DNA of 64,000 nucleotides from Streptomyces sp. GQFP (GCF_021545335.1 NZ_CP089312.1:5022001-5086000), one strand, 5' to 3'; counted from the first letter of the stretch, positions 16,610 to 25,102 are shown. The notes: a model not told the origin generated them from the letters alone. Numbers and translations: made by a program.

Positions 16610-18373
16610 TTACTTGGGCTGCGGCTTCCGCACCGAAATGTGCAGCTCCCGAAGCCGCGTCTCCTCCAGCTCCGTCGGCGCGCCCATCATCAGGTCCTGG
16701 GCGTTTCCGTTGAGCGGGAACGCGATCGTCTCGCGGATGTTCGGCTCGTCCGCGAGGAGCATGACGATCCGGTCGACGCCGGGCGCGATCCCGCCGTGCG
16801 GAGGGGCGCCGAAGCGGAACGCGCGGAGCATGCCGGCGAACTCGCGCTCGACGGTCTCCTCGTCGTAGCCCGCGAGGCCGAACGCCTTCAGCATGATGTC
16901 GGGCTCGTGGTTGCGGATGGCGCCGGAGGACAGCTCCGTGCCGTTGCAGACGATGTCGTACTGCCAGGCCAGGATGTCCAGCGGGTCCTGGGTCTCCAGG
17001 GCCTCCATGCCGCCCTGGGGCATCGAGAACGGGTTGTGCGAGAAGTCGATCTTTCCGGTGTCCTCGTCCTTCTCGAACATCGGGAAGTCCACGATCCAGC
17101 AGAACCGGAACACGTTCTCCTCGAAGTGCCCGGCCCGCTTGGCGGCCTCGACGCGCACCGCGCCCATGATCTTCGAGACCTCGTCGTACTCGCCCGCGCC
17201 GAAGAACACGGCGTGACCGGCCGACAGCGACAGGCGCTTGGTCAGCTCGGCGACGTTCTCCTCGGTGAGGAACTTCGCGATCGGCCCGGACAGCGAACCG
17301 TCCTCGGTGACCCGCACCCAGGCCAGGCCCTTCGCGCCCAGCGTGACGGCGAAGTCGCCGAGCTGGTCGAAGAACTTCCGGGGCTGCGACGCCACGTCCG
17401 GCACCGGCAGAGCGCGTACGTGCTTGCCGGCGAAGGCCTTGAACTCTGAGCCCTCGAAGACGTCGGTGATGTCGACCAGCTCCAGCTGAGCCCGCAGGTC
17501 CGGCTTGTCGGAGCCGTACTTCAGCATCGACTCGCGGAACGGGATGCGCGGGAACGGCGAGGTGACCTCACGGCCGTTGCCGAACTCCGTGAACAGCTCC
17601 GTCATCAGCTTCTCGATGGGCTGGAAGACGTCCTCCTGCTCCACGAAGCTCATCTCGACGTCGAGCTGGTAGAACTCGCCCGGCGAACGGTCCGCGCGCG
17701 CGTCCTCGTCACGGAAACAGGGCGCGATCTGGAAGTAGCGGTCGAAACCCGAGATCATCAGCAGCTGCTTGAACTGCTGCGGGGCCTGGGGGAGCGCGTA
17801 GAACCGGCCCGGGTTCAGCCGGGACGGCACGACGAAGTCGCGGGCACCTTCCGGGGAGGTCGCCGTCAGGATCGGCGTGGCCATCTCGTTGAAGCCGAGC
17901 GCGGTCATCTTGTGACGAATCGCGGAGATGACGGCCGTACGCAGCATGATGTTGCGGTGCATGCGCTCGCGGCGCAGGTCCAGGAAGCGGTACTCCAGGC
18001 GCCGCTCCTCGTTGACCCCGTCCTCGGTGTTGATCGTGAAGGGCAGCGGCTGGGCGGCGCCGAGCAGCTCCACCTCGCCGACCTCGACCTCGACCTCACC
18101 GGTGGGCAGCTCGGAGTTGATGTTCTCCGCGCCGCGCGAGACGACCTTGCCGTCGATCCGGACCGTCGACTCCTTGGAGACCTTGTCGAGGGCCTCGTAG
18201 GCGGGCGTGCCGGGGCGGGCGACCAGCTGTGTGATGCCGTGGTGATCGCGGAGATCGATGAAGAGGATGCCGCCCAGGTCGCGCCGATTGTGCAGCCAGC
18301 CGCTCAGCCGGACGTCACTGCCGACGTCAGTGGCGCGTAGCTCGCCGCAGGTGTGGGACCTGTACCGATGCAT
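16610..18373 (-). CDS. aspS: Aspartate--tRNA ligase
   Basis: A 587-residue bacterial-type class II synthetase, the usual length. It has an N-terminal OB-fold anticodon domain (GWLHNRRDLGGILFIDLRDH), class II motif 2 (FRDEDARADRSPGEFYQLD), a GAD insertion domain (about 290-410) and motif 3 (GVDRIVMLLADEP). It attaches aspartate to its tRNA; whether it also charges tRNA-Asn depends on gatCAB elsewhere. ATG 18373 (MHRYRSHTCGELRA) is the standard start. The upstream spacer contains a parS site. Confidence 0.96.
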   Translation of the reverse strand: MHRYRSHTCGELRATDVGSDVRLSGWLHNRRDLGGILFIDLRDHHGITQLVARPGTPAYEALDKVSKESTVRIDGKVVSRGAENINSELPTGEVEVEVGEVELLGAAQPLPFTINTEDGVNEERRLEYRFLDLRRERMHRNIMLRTAVISAIRHKMTALGFNEMATPILTATSPEGARDFVVPSRLNPGRFYALPQAPQQFKQLLMISGFDRYFQIAPCFRDEDARADRSPGEFYQLDVEMSFVEQEDVFQPIEKLMTELFTEFGNGREVTSPFPRIPFRESMLKYGSDKPDLRAQLELVDITDVFEGSEFKAFAGKHVRALPVPDVASQPRKFFDQLGDFAVTLGAKGLAWVRVTEDGSLSGPIAKFLTEENVAELTKRLSLSAGHAVFFGAGEYDEVSKIMGAVRVEAAKRAGHFEENVFRFCWIVDFPMFEKDEDTGKIDFSHNPFSMPQGGMEALETQDPLDILAWQYDIVCNGTELSSGAIRNHEPDIMLKAFGLAGYDEETVEREFAGMLRAFRFGAPPHGGIAPGVDRIVMLLADEPNIRETIAFPLNGNAQDLMMGAPTELEETRLRELHISVRKPQPK

Positions 18374-18433
18374 CGTCGTTCATCCAGCCTTCGCGGATCG
18401 GGGATGGGATCAGGGTCGGGGTCGTGGCCGGGG

Positions 18434-18457
18434 CCGGTGTTTCACGTGAAACACCGG
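18434..18457. other. parS site (ParB binding) in the aspS upstream spacer
   Basis: The 14-bp parS sequence GTTTCACGTGAAAC occupies 18439-18452 and is flanked by CCGGT/ACCGG, making a perfect 24-bp palindrome. It is identical to the known Streptomyces ParB site, bound during chromosome segregation at sporulation. The 292-bp spacer 18374-18665 also carries a direct repeat TACCGCTTCC (18514 and 18550), and TAAAGT at 18653 could be a -10 box for the rightward gene. Confidence 0.9.
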
Positions 18458-18665
18458 AACGCCGGAACCTCGAAACCTTGAAAAGCTCAGCCCCAGGGTA
18501 CCGGCCGCCCCGATACCGCTTCCCCGCAATTGTTCGCACGCGTACCCTGTACCGCTTCCGCGCAGCTTGCCCCGGCCCGTACGGCCAGGCGCGCACAGCA
18601 TCCATACAGCTTGGCCTGTACAGCTTGGGTGGCACGCTGCGATCACCTCTCCATAAAGTGGGTCA

Positions 18666-20816
18666 ATGCGCACTGGTGAGCCCCTGCCCGCCGTGGGGGA
18701 CGTCCTGGTCGCCCTCGCAACCGGCATGTGGCATTGGGACACAGCAACAAATCTGGTCACGCTCGACGCCGAGGCGGCCCGCCTGCTCGGCCTGCCCGCC
18801 GAGCCGACCACCCTCACGGAGGCCGCGGCCCGGGCCCGGCTCCACCCGGTCGACTGGAACGAGATCAGCGGGGTCACACAGCTCGCTGTCGCCGAGGGCA
18901 CCATCGCCGAGACCCGGGCCAGGGTCATGGATGACCGGGGCCGGGTGGTCCGTACCGTCCGCAGCAGGGCGAAGCCGCACTTCGAGGCCGACCGCAAGGC
19001 GTACGACGTACTGGGCACCATCCAGGAGGTCACCGAGCCCGCGCCGGGCACCGCCGCGCGCACCCCCGTCACCGGTGACTGGCGCCGCTCCCGCGAGGCG
19101 TTCCTGCTGGACGCGGGCCGGGCCCTGGCCGAGGCACGCTCCACGGAGGAGGTGCTGCGGGTCGCGGCGGGCCTGTCCATGCCGGGCTTCTCACCGGACG
19201 GCCTGGCGGTCTTCGGCGTCCAGGGCGACCGCCTCACCGTGATCGGCCACCACGGTCAGCGCCCCGGCGACGAGCGCCCCTTCTCCCACATGCCCCTGGA
19301 GACCGACTATCCGGCCGCCGAGGTGGTCCGCACCGGCCGGGCCGTCTATCTCTCCTCCCCCGAGGCCTACAAGGCCCGCTACCCCACCGCCTGGCCCCTC
19401 GCCCAGGTCTTCGACCGCCAGTCCTGGGCGTTCCTGCCGCTGACCGTCGCGGGCCGCACGATGGGCGCCTGGATGGCGGGCTTCGCCTACCCGGTCAGCT
19501 TCACCCCCGACGAACGCTCGGTCCTGACCACGGTCGCCCGCATGCTCGCCCAGGCCCTGTCGAGGGCGGGCGTGGCGGAATCGGAACGGGAGCTCACGGA
19601 CGGCCTGCAACGCTCCATGCTGCCGACCCTCGGCCCCGAGATACCCGGCATGGACGTCGCCGCCCGCTACATACCCACCGGCGGCGGCCTCCAGGTCGGC
19701 GGCGACTGGTACGACATGATCCCGCTGCCCGGCCGTGGCCGGTTCGCCCTGGTCATCGGCGACGTCCAGGGCCACGACGTCCGCGCCGCCGGTCTGATGG
19801 GCCAGCTCCGGATAGCGCTGCGCGCCTACGCCTCAGAGGGCCACCGCCCCGACGCGGTCCTCTCCCGCGCCTCCCGCTTCCTGCACGGCATCACCAACGA
19901 CCAGGGAAGCGGCGACCTGCGCTTCGCGACCTGCCTGTACGTCGAGGTCGACCCGTCGACCGGGGTCCTGGAGATCGCCCGCGCGGGCCACCCGGACCCG
20001 GCGATCCGGATGGCGGACGGCACGGTACTGACCCGCCCGACCGCCGGCGGCCTGCCCCTGGGCATCGACCCGGACGCCGACTACCCCACCACCCTCCTCG
20101 CCCTCGAACCCGGCGAGACGATGCTCCTGTGCACGGACGGCCTGATCGAGACTGGCGGCCACGACCTGGAAACGGGCTGGCAGCGCATCCGCAGGACGCT
20201 GGAGGGGCACAAGGGAGCCAGGGAGGGCGAGGGAAACAAGGACAACGACCTCGAGTCCCTGGCAGACGCCCTGGTCCAGGCCGTACACGGCCCCTCCTCC
20301 CACCACACCACGGGCCCGCTGGCCGACCGCCGCGAGGACGACATCGCGCTGCTGCTCCTGAGCCGCCCCGAGGAGTGCGTGACGGACGGCACCGCACCCC
20401 CGAGGGCACGCCCCACGGTCCGCCGCACGATGCTGACGATCGCCCAGGCGGAACCCGAGCGCGTCGCCGTGGCCCGCCAGCAGCTCCGCGAACAGCTCCA
20501 CGACTGGCCCAGCCCCGACCAGGTCGACTCGGCGGTCCTCCTCATCTCCGAAACAGCCACCAACGTCCTGGTCCACACGGACGCCGACGCCCTGGTCGTA
20601 GCCGAGGTCACGGGCGCCCTCGGCAGCCGCCGCATCCGCGTCGAGGTCACAGACGTGAGCGACGACCTCCCACACAAACGCCGCCCGGGCGAACTGGCGT
20701 CGTCGGGCCGGGGGTTGATGCTGATCGAGATGCTGGCGGACGCGTGGGGGGTGGATCCGCGGGGCGAGGGGAAGAGCATCTGGTTCGAGCTGTACGAGAA
20801 GGATCCACGTCCGTGA
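18666..20816 (+). CDS. PP2C-type (SpoIIE/RsbU-like) phosphatase with PAS, GAF and HATPase domains
   Basis: A 716-residue signalling protein. In order it has a PAS-like sensor (about 10-120), a GAF domain (about 145-290, containing SWAFLPLTVAGRTMGAW), a PPM/SpoIIE phosphatase domain (about 310-560, with metal-site aspartates in VGGDWYDMI and VIGDVQGHD) and a C-terminal RsbW-like ATP-binding domain (about 590-715, SETATNVLVHTDA and ASSGRGLMLI). Such proteins usually dephosphorylate anti-anti-sigma factors and may phosphorylate them through the ATPase domain. No partner genes are adjacent and there are no membrane segments. TAAAGT 8 bases before the ATG and the lack of a clear ribosome site suggest a leaderless transcript. 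Confidence 0.88.
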   Translation: MRTGEPLPAVGDVLVALATGMWHWDTATNLVTLDAEAARLLGLPAEPTTLTEAAARARLHPVDWNEISGVTQLAVAEGTIAETRARVMDDRGRVVRTVRSRAKPHFEADRKAYDVLGTIQEVTEPAPGTAARTPVTGDWRRSREAFLLDAGRALAEARSTEEVLRVAAGLSMPGFSPDGLAVFGVQGDRLTVIGHHGQRPGDERPFSHMPLETDYPAAEVVRTGRAVYLSSPEAYKARYPTAWPLAQVFDRQSWAFLPLTVAGRTMGAWMAGFAYPVSFTPDERSVLTTVARMLAQALSRAGVAESERELTDGLQRSMLPTLGPEIPGMDVAARYIPTGGGLQVGGDWYDMIPLPGRGRFALVIGDVQGHDVRAAGLMGQLRIALRAYASEGHRPDAVLSRASRFLHGITNDQGSGDLRFATCLYVEVDPSTGVLEIARAGHPDPAIRMADGTVLTRPTAGGLPLGIDPDADYPTTLLALEPGETMLLCTDGLIETGGHDLETGWQRIRRTLEGHKGAREGEGNKDNDLESLADALVQAVHGPSSHHTTGPLADRREDDIALLLLSRPEECVTDGTAPPRARPTVRRTMLTIAQAEPERVAVARQQLREQLHDWPSPDQVDSAVLLISETATNVLVHTDADALVVAEVTGALGSRRIRVEVTDVSDDLPHKRRPGELASSGRGLMLIEMLADAWGVDPRGEGKSIWFELYEKDPRP

Positions 20817-20826
20817 CTCGAAGCTC

Positions 20827-20927
20827 GGCGCTCGGAGCCCCCGGTTCACGGTCCCCTCGGACGCCTGGAACGCCTTCATCGCGTACGCCGCCGGAGCTTG
20901 AGCTTCGGGCTCCGGGATCCGAGCGCC
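20827..20927. repeat. Imperfect long inverted repeat after the phosphatase gene
   Basis: Left arm GGCGCTCGGAGCCC (20827-20840) pairs with 20907-20927, where the complementary sequence is interrupted by a 7-base insert (GGATCCG). It lies at the junction between the phosphatase gene and the accessory patch that follows, and may be a terminator or a mobile-element scar. Confidence 0.4.
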
Positions 20928-21024
20928 TTTTGTAAGGAATGGGCGGTAGCTTCCACCCACCCTCCCGCCCTCCCCGTGCCACAACTGCGCGGCATACCAG
21001 CGCAGATGACGTTTCGTGACCGAC

Positions 21025-21105
21025 TTGCGACGCATCGTCGCGACCGTCTAGCGTGCGCAGCAACTAAACGACCCCGGCAGGTGTTAGCAGCACCGAACCG
21101 GGGTC
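21025..21105 (+). promoter_or_regulatory. Promoter and leader hairpin of the winged-helix/zinc-ribbon gene
   Basis: A -35-like TTGCGA (21025-21030) and a -10-like TAGCGT (21049-21054) are 18 bp apart. The predicted leader contains a hairpin with the outer stem GACCCCGG / CCGGGGTC (21070-21077, 21098-21105) and inner stem GGTG/CACC, followed at once by CTGACCAC and AT-richer sequence up to the ATG. The rest of 20817-21141 holds only the inverted repeat listed separately. Confidence 0.45.
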
Positions 21106-21141
21106 TGACCACAAGATCAACCCTTTAACGAAAGAAATCCC

Positions 21142-22134
21142 ATGGCTTGCGAAGACCTTAGCGTTGCCCTGCCCACCCCCGCACATCCCATGGCGAACCC
21201 GGGATACGGCAAACGGTCCGCCCCCGATCAACTGCCCGTCCGCGCGGCCACCTTCAAGCATCTGCCCGCCCGCGAGGCATACGTCGCCGGATTCGTCGAC
21301 CGGCTCCCCGACGGCGCCGCGATGGATGCCAAGACCCTCGCCAAGGCACTGCCGTTGCACGGCCAGGCGGCCGTCCTGACCGCGCTCAACAACCTCTCCG
21401 CAGCGGGCCACCTGCGCCGGGTACGCCGCCGCGCGGAGCCCGGCGACACGGGCCCGACCAGGTGGGTGTTCCACACGTACTGGTCGCGTACCGCACGTGA
21501 CAACGAATGGTGGGCCCAACTCGTCGACGGTGACGTACCGGGTGCCGCAGCGCCCGAGACACGTACCGACACACCTGCCGAAGCGTCACCGGAACCCGCG
21601 CCCCGGGACACCCAGGACGCCCCCGACGCCGTACGGCCGAAGGCGGAAGCAGGTCCGGGGCCGTCCCCCGCATACACAGCCCTCGTCCAACTCGGCTTTG
21701 CCGAACCCCGGTTGGCGCTCTCCGCCGCCGACTGCGCCGCCCTCGAAGGTCTCGCCGCCGACTGGTTCGCGCGGGGGACCGACGCGGCCCACCTGGTGCG
21801 CAGCCTCGCCTCGGGACTCCCCGAGCAGGTGCACTCGCCCCGGGCCCTGGTACAGCGCCGACTGCGCGACAAGATGCCGCCCGAACCGCCCGCGCTTCCC
21901 GACCGGCCCGCCCCGACCGGCCGCCCAGCCCCCCGCGTACTCATGGAGTGCACCGACTGCCGTGTCCCCGGCCGTCCGGAGGCCCTGCCCGGCGGGCTGT
22001 GCCGGGCGTGCCGTAACAGGGGCGCGGGGGCTGGTACCGCGCCCAAGACCTCCCGTGACGTACTTCCCGCCGACGCCGTACGCCTTCGTGCCGACCAACT
22101 GCGTAACGCACTCCGCGAACCGTGCCGAACCTGA
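21142..22134 (+). CDS. Winged-helix DNA-binding-like protein with C-terminal zinc ribbon
   Basis: A 330-residue protein. Residues 35-120 look like a MarR-type winged helix (DAKTLAKALPLHGQAAVLTALNNL, then GHLRRVRRR and the wing TRWVFHTYW). A Pro/Ala/Glu-rich linker follows, then a second helical region (LSAADCAALEGLAADWFARG) and a zinc-ribbon-like CTDC-x(14)-CRAC near residue 275. The ribosome site is weak (GAAAGAA). Proteins of this layout occur widely in Streptomyces and their role is not established; the layout recalls plasmid or phage replication and regulatory proteins. It heads an accessory patch with Xre/DUF397 and Bro-N genes. Confidence 0.6.
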   Translation: MACEDLSVALPTPAHPMANPGYGKRSAPDQLPVRAATFKHLPAREAYVAGFVDRLPDGAAMDAKTLAKALPLHGQAAVLTALNNLSAAGHLRRVRRRAEPGDTGPTRWVFHTYWSRTARDNEWWAQLVDGDVPGAAAPETRTDTPAEASPEPAPRDTQDAPDAVRPKAEAGPGPSPAYTALVQLGFAEPRLALSAADCAALEGLAADWFARGTDAAHLVRSLASGLPEQVHSPRALVQRRLRDKMPPEPPALPDRPAPTGRPAPRVLMECTDCRVPGRPEALPGGLCRACRNRGAGAGTAPKTSRDVLPADAVRLRADQLRNALREPCRT

Positions 22135-22162
22135 CCGCCGGGCCGGTTCCCGCGATGCCGCC

Positions 22163-22180
22163 GTCACGTGATCACGTGAC
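22163..22180. promoter_or_regulatory. 18-bp palindrome and promoter of the Xre/DUF397 locus
   Basis: GTCACGTGATCACGTGAC is a perfect palindrome. Ten bases later TAGGAT (22190-22195) resembles a -10 box, with the expected xre ATG (22202) 7 bases beyond, suggesting a leaderless transcript. The palindrome covers the -35 area, a natural place for an operator bound by the Xre protein. It is not parS. Confidence 0.5.
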
Positions 22181-22239
22181 ACCCGCCCCTAGGATGTCCG
22201 CATGAGCATGGAGGGTGAGCAGACGACTCCCGACGTGGT

Positions 22240-23073
22240 GTGGTGTGTTCACCGTCCCTCATCGCCCACTACGAGGCGGGCCGCCGGACCCCGTCCCTGG
22301 TGGACGCGGAGCGGATCGACCAGGCCCTGGGCACGGACGGATTCTTCACGCGGTGGCGGAGCGTCCTGGCCAAGGTCCGTTTCGCCGCGCACTTCCAGGA
22401 GGCGGCGGAGGCCGAGCAACTGGCCGTGTTCATCGAGGAGTACGCGGTCGCCTTCGTCCCCGGGCTGTTGCAGACGAAGGCGTACGCGCGGGCTGTACTC
22501 AAGGTGGCCAAGCCCAACAGCACGGCGGCCGAGCTTGACAAGAAGGTCGTCAACAGGCTGGAGCGTGCCCGCATCCTGGAGATCCCGGAGACCCCGACGG
22601 TCTGGATGATCCTCGCCGAGAACGTGATCCGCACGATGGTCGGCGGCCCCGCCGTCATGGCCGAACAGCTGCGGCACATGGTGGAGTTGGGGCGGTCGGG
22701 CCGGGTCATGGTCCAGGTGGTCCCGTTCAGCGCGGGAGCCCACCCGGTCATGGACAGCAACCTGAAATTGATGCGCTTCGCCGACGCTCCTGACATGGCG
22801 TACGTAGAGTCGCTGCACACCGGTTCACTGACCGACGAGCCGAATCGGTGGCTAAGGACTACGACGACCATGAGCGCCCAGCACATCACTGACGCGTCAA
22901 CGCTCACCGCCTGGCGCAAGTCCAGCCACAGCGGCAGCGACAACGGCAACTGCTTGGAGGTGTCCGAAGCCCACCCGACCCACACCCCGGTCCGCGACAG
23001 CAAGAACCCCACCGGCCCGGCCCTCCTCTTCGGCACGGCCGCGTGGTCGACCTTCGTCGCGTCCATCCACTAA
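22240..23073 (+). CDS. Decayed Scr1-type Xre regulator (DUF5753) fused in frame to DUF397
   Basis: A 277-residue open frame beginning at GTG 22240. Only the last part of the helix-turn-helix remains (CSPSLIAHYEAGRRTP). The expected start at 22202 reads MSMEGEQTTPDVVW and then loses frame, as though part of the HTH had been deleted. The DUF5753 ligand domain (FFTRWRSVL to HTGSLTDEP) is intact. Soon after, the frame shifts again: the usual xre ending VAKDYDDHE is present in another frame, so a second deletion has joined the frame to the DUF397 gene that normally follows. In intact loci Xre and DUF397 form a toxin-antitoxin-like regulatory pair. DNA binding by this remnant is unlikely. Confidence 0.65.
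   Translation: MVCSPSLIAHYEAGRRTPSLVDAERIDQALGTDGFFTRWRSVLAKVRFAAHFQEAAEAEQLAVFIEEYAVAFVPGLLQTKAYARAVLKVAKPNSTAAELDKKVVNRLERARILEIPETPTVWMILAENVIRTMVGGPAVMAEQLRHMVELGRSGRVMVQVVPFSAGAHPVMDSNLKLMRFADAPDMAYVESLHTGSLTDEPNRWLRTTTTMSAQHITDASTLTAWRKSSHSGSDNGNCLEVSEAHPTHTPVRDSKNPTGPALLFGTAAWSTFVASIH
22870..23073 (+). CDS. DUF397 protein (Scr2-like), probable original start inside the fusion frame
   Basis: From ATG 22870 (MSAQHITDAS) the 67-residue sequence is a complete DUF397 protein with the family signature LTAWRKSSHSGSDNGNCLEV, VRDSKNPTGP and a final WSTFVASI. AAGGA lies about 11 bases upstream. It is in the same frame as the preceding xre remnant, so it may be made alone or as the fusion's C-terminus. 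Confidence 0.75.
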   Translation: MSAQHITDASTLTAWRKSSHSGSDNGNCLEVSEAHPTHTPVRDSKNPTGPALLFGTAAWSTFVASIH

Positions 23074-23146
23074 AGGGTGAACCTCCCTGCTCTGCGGGCG
23101 AGTTGCACCTCCGCGTAGCTAGCTTCCGACGCGGAGGTGATGCTCG

Positions 23147-24016
23147 ATGAACGAGCAGAACAACACGCGCAAAGACGCGATCGACATCAACGACTTCGTG
23201 TACGCGGCCACGGGGGCGCGGGTACGGAGGCTGACGCTGCCGGACGGGACGCACTGGTTCCCGGCAGCGGACGTACTCAACAAGCTGGGGTACAGGAACC
23301 CCAGGAAGACTCTGGCGGACCATGTCCCCACAGAGCACCGAGAGACTCTCGAGACCGTAACTGGAGGGCACGGTCTCAGCATTCCCGCAGGTCGGGAGTG
23401 GCGCCGAGACATGAATCTCGTGGACCTCCAGGGTCTGATCCGGTTGGTCAACGGCTGTACCAAACCGTCGGCACAGCCCTTCAAAGCCTGGGTCACCGAA
23501 GTCATCGTCGCGGTCCATCGACACGGCTCCTACTCCCTCGAACCCGCCGCCCTGCAACCCACCCCGACCACCGTCACCGCCTACGCCGTCCCCCAGCAAC
23601 TCGCCGACGCCCTCGTCCGGTTCGAAGAACGCGTCGACCGCCAGGACGAAACCCTGCGTCAGATCGACACCAAGCAGAACGTGATCGTCGACATGCTGAG
23701 GGACATCACCCAGACCCTTCGCCGCACCGGCAACCTCAGCCGCCCCGTCCAGGCCCCGGAGCTGACACCCCAACAGCTCCTGTCCAACTGGAAGTCCAGG
23801 AACCTCGTCGTCACCGAGGACGTCCACAAGGTCGCCGCCCACCTGGCCCCGGCCCTGCTGCACGGCGGCGCCAACTACAGCGTGGAGGAGATCTCCGTGC
23901 ACACCGGGCTCTCCCCGGACCGCGTCCGCCACAGCCTGGAGCTCATGTCCGAGCAGGGATGCGTACGCGAGGCGGGCCGTACTCCGGACGACACTCCGTT
24001 CTACGTGCTGCCGTAG
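23147..24016 (+). CDS. Bro-N domain protein (phage antirepressor-like)
   Basis: A 289-residue protein. The N-terminal half matches the Bro-N domain of phage antirepressors: WFPAADVLNKLGYRNPRKTLADHV, a strand-turn region, and LVNGCTKPSAQPFKAWVTEVIV. A coiled-coil-like segment follows (RFEERVDRQDETLRQIDTK). The C-terminus has a winged-helix look (YSVEEISVHTGLSPDRVRHSLELM, ending VREAGRTPDD), which could read DNA. A ribosome site GGAGG lies 8 bases before the ATG. It probably entered with phage-related DNA, though no integrase or structural genes are seen. It ends at a bidirectional terminator. Confidence 0.75.
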   Translation: MNEQNNTRKDAIDINDFVYAATGARVRRLTLPDGTHWFPAADVLNKLGYRNPRKTLADHVPTEHRETLETVTGGHGLSIPAGREWRRDMNLVDLQGLIRLVNGCTKPSAQPFKAWVTEVIVAVHRHGSYSLEPAALQPTPTTVTAYAVPQQLADALVRFEERVDRQDETLRQIDTKQNVIVDMLRDITQTLRRTGNLSRPVQAPELTPQQLLSNWKSRNLVVTEDVHKVAAHLAPALLHGGANYSVEEISVHTGLSPDRVRHSLELMSEQGCVREAGRTPDDTPFYVLP

Positions 24017-24036
24017 CAGCAGCGCCCTGACAGAAC

Positions 24037-24075
24037 GGGCCCGAAGTCGCAACACCAACTTGCGGCTTCGGGCCC
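24037..24075. terminator. Bidirectional terminator between the Bro-N and pirin genes
   Basis: A 16-bp stem (24037-24052 with 24060-24075, outer part GGGCCCGAAG / CTTCGGGCCC) with one mismatch and a 7-base loop, between convergent genes. Confidence 0.8.
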
Positions 24076-24103
24076 AGTCGTACCGTACTCAACTTTCGAG
24101 GGT

Positions 24104-25075
24104 CTACAGACCACCCTCGGACATTCCATGCACCGCCGGGACCGTTCCCAGCCGGCCCTTCTGGAAATCCTCGAACGCCTGCTCAAGCTCCGCCCTCGTG
24201 TTCATCACGAACGGGCCGTAGTGCGCCATCGGCTCGCGGATCGGCTGGCCGCCGAGGATGACGACCTCCATGTCCGGCGTGTTCGAATCCTGCTGCTCGT
24301 CCGCGCGGACGGTCAGCGAGGAACCGGCGCCGAAGACGGCCGTCTGGCCCAGGTGGATCGGCCGACGCTCGGCACCGACCGCTCCACGGCCCGCGAGGAC
24401 GTAGGCGAGGCCGTTGAAGTCCTCGCGCCAGGGCAGGGTGAGTTCGGCACCGGGCGCCAGCGTCGCGTGGATCATCGTGATCGGCGTGTGCGTGATGCCG
24501 GGGCCCTCGTGACCGTCCAGCTCGCCCGCGATCACCCTGAGCAGCGCGCCGCCGTCGGGCGAGGTGAGCAGCTGGACGTTGCCGCCCCGGATGTCCTGGT
24601 AGCGCGGGGCCATCATCTTGTCCTTGGCCGGGAGGTTCACCCACAGCTGGAGGCCGTGGAACAACCCGCCGGACGTGACCAGGTGCTCCGGCGGCGCCTC
24701 GATGTGGAGCAGACCCGAGCCGGCCGTCATCCACTGGGTGTCCCCGTTGGTGATGGTGCCGCCGCCACCCTGGCTGTCCTGGTGGTCGAAGATCCCGTCG
24801 ATGATGTACGTGACGGTCTCGAAGCCGCGGTGGGGGTGCCAAGGGGTCCCTTTCGGCTCCCCGGGCTGGTACTCCACCTCGCCCATCTGGTCCATCATGA
24901 TGAACGGGTCGAGATGACGGTAGTTGATCCCGGCGAACGCCCGGCGCACCGGGAAGCCCTCGCCCTCGAAACCGCTCGGCGCGGTCGTCACACCGATCAC
25001 GGGACGCGGCACGGCGTCGGCCGGAGCGGCCACACGGGGCAGGGTCAGCGGGTTCTCGACGGTCACTGCAGGCAT
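24104..25075 (-). CDS. Pirin family protein
   Basis: A 323-residue bicupin. The N-terminal cupin has the pirin metal motif HPHRGFETVTY (near residue 80) with further likely ligands in GLLHIEAPPE (H and E near 124-128). The C-terminal pirin domain ends in PIREPMAHYGPFVMNT. Bacterial pirins bind iron and some oxidise quercetin or modulate other enzymes; the role here is open. AGGAGG lies 6 bases before the ATG. A small AT-rich inverted repeat upstream suggests repression by a MarR- or HxlR-type regulator, none of which is adjacent. Confidence 0.9.
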   Translation of the reverse strand: MPAVTVENPLTLPRVAAPADAVPRPVIGVTTAPSGFEGEGFPVRRAFAGINYRHLDPFIMMDQMGEVEYQPGEPKGTPWHPHRGFETVTYIIDGIFDHQDSQGGGGTITNGDTQWMTAGSGLLHIEAPPEHLVTSGGLFHGLQLWVNLPAKDKMMAPRYQDIRGGNVQLLTSPDGGALLRVIAGELDGHEGPGITHTPITMIHATLAPGAELTLPWREDFNGLAYVLAGRGAVGAERRPIHLGQTAVFGAGSSLTVRADEQQDSNTPDMEVVILGGQPIREPMAHYGPFVMNTRAELEQAFEDFQKGRLGTVPAVHGMSEGGL

Positions 25076-25102
25076 GTCGGGACCTCCTTGTGCGGCCAGT
25101 TT

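Noticed and set aside
20827..20927. Attachment sites of an integrated element
   Set aside because: The repeat is inverted rather than direct, is present on one side only, and no integrase gene is present.
22163..22180. Possible fourth parS site
   Set aside because: The palindrome contains CACGTG twice but lacks the TTT/AAA flanks and central layout of GTTTCACGTGAAAC.
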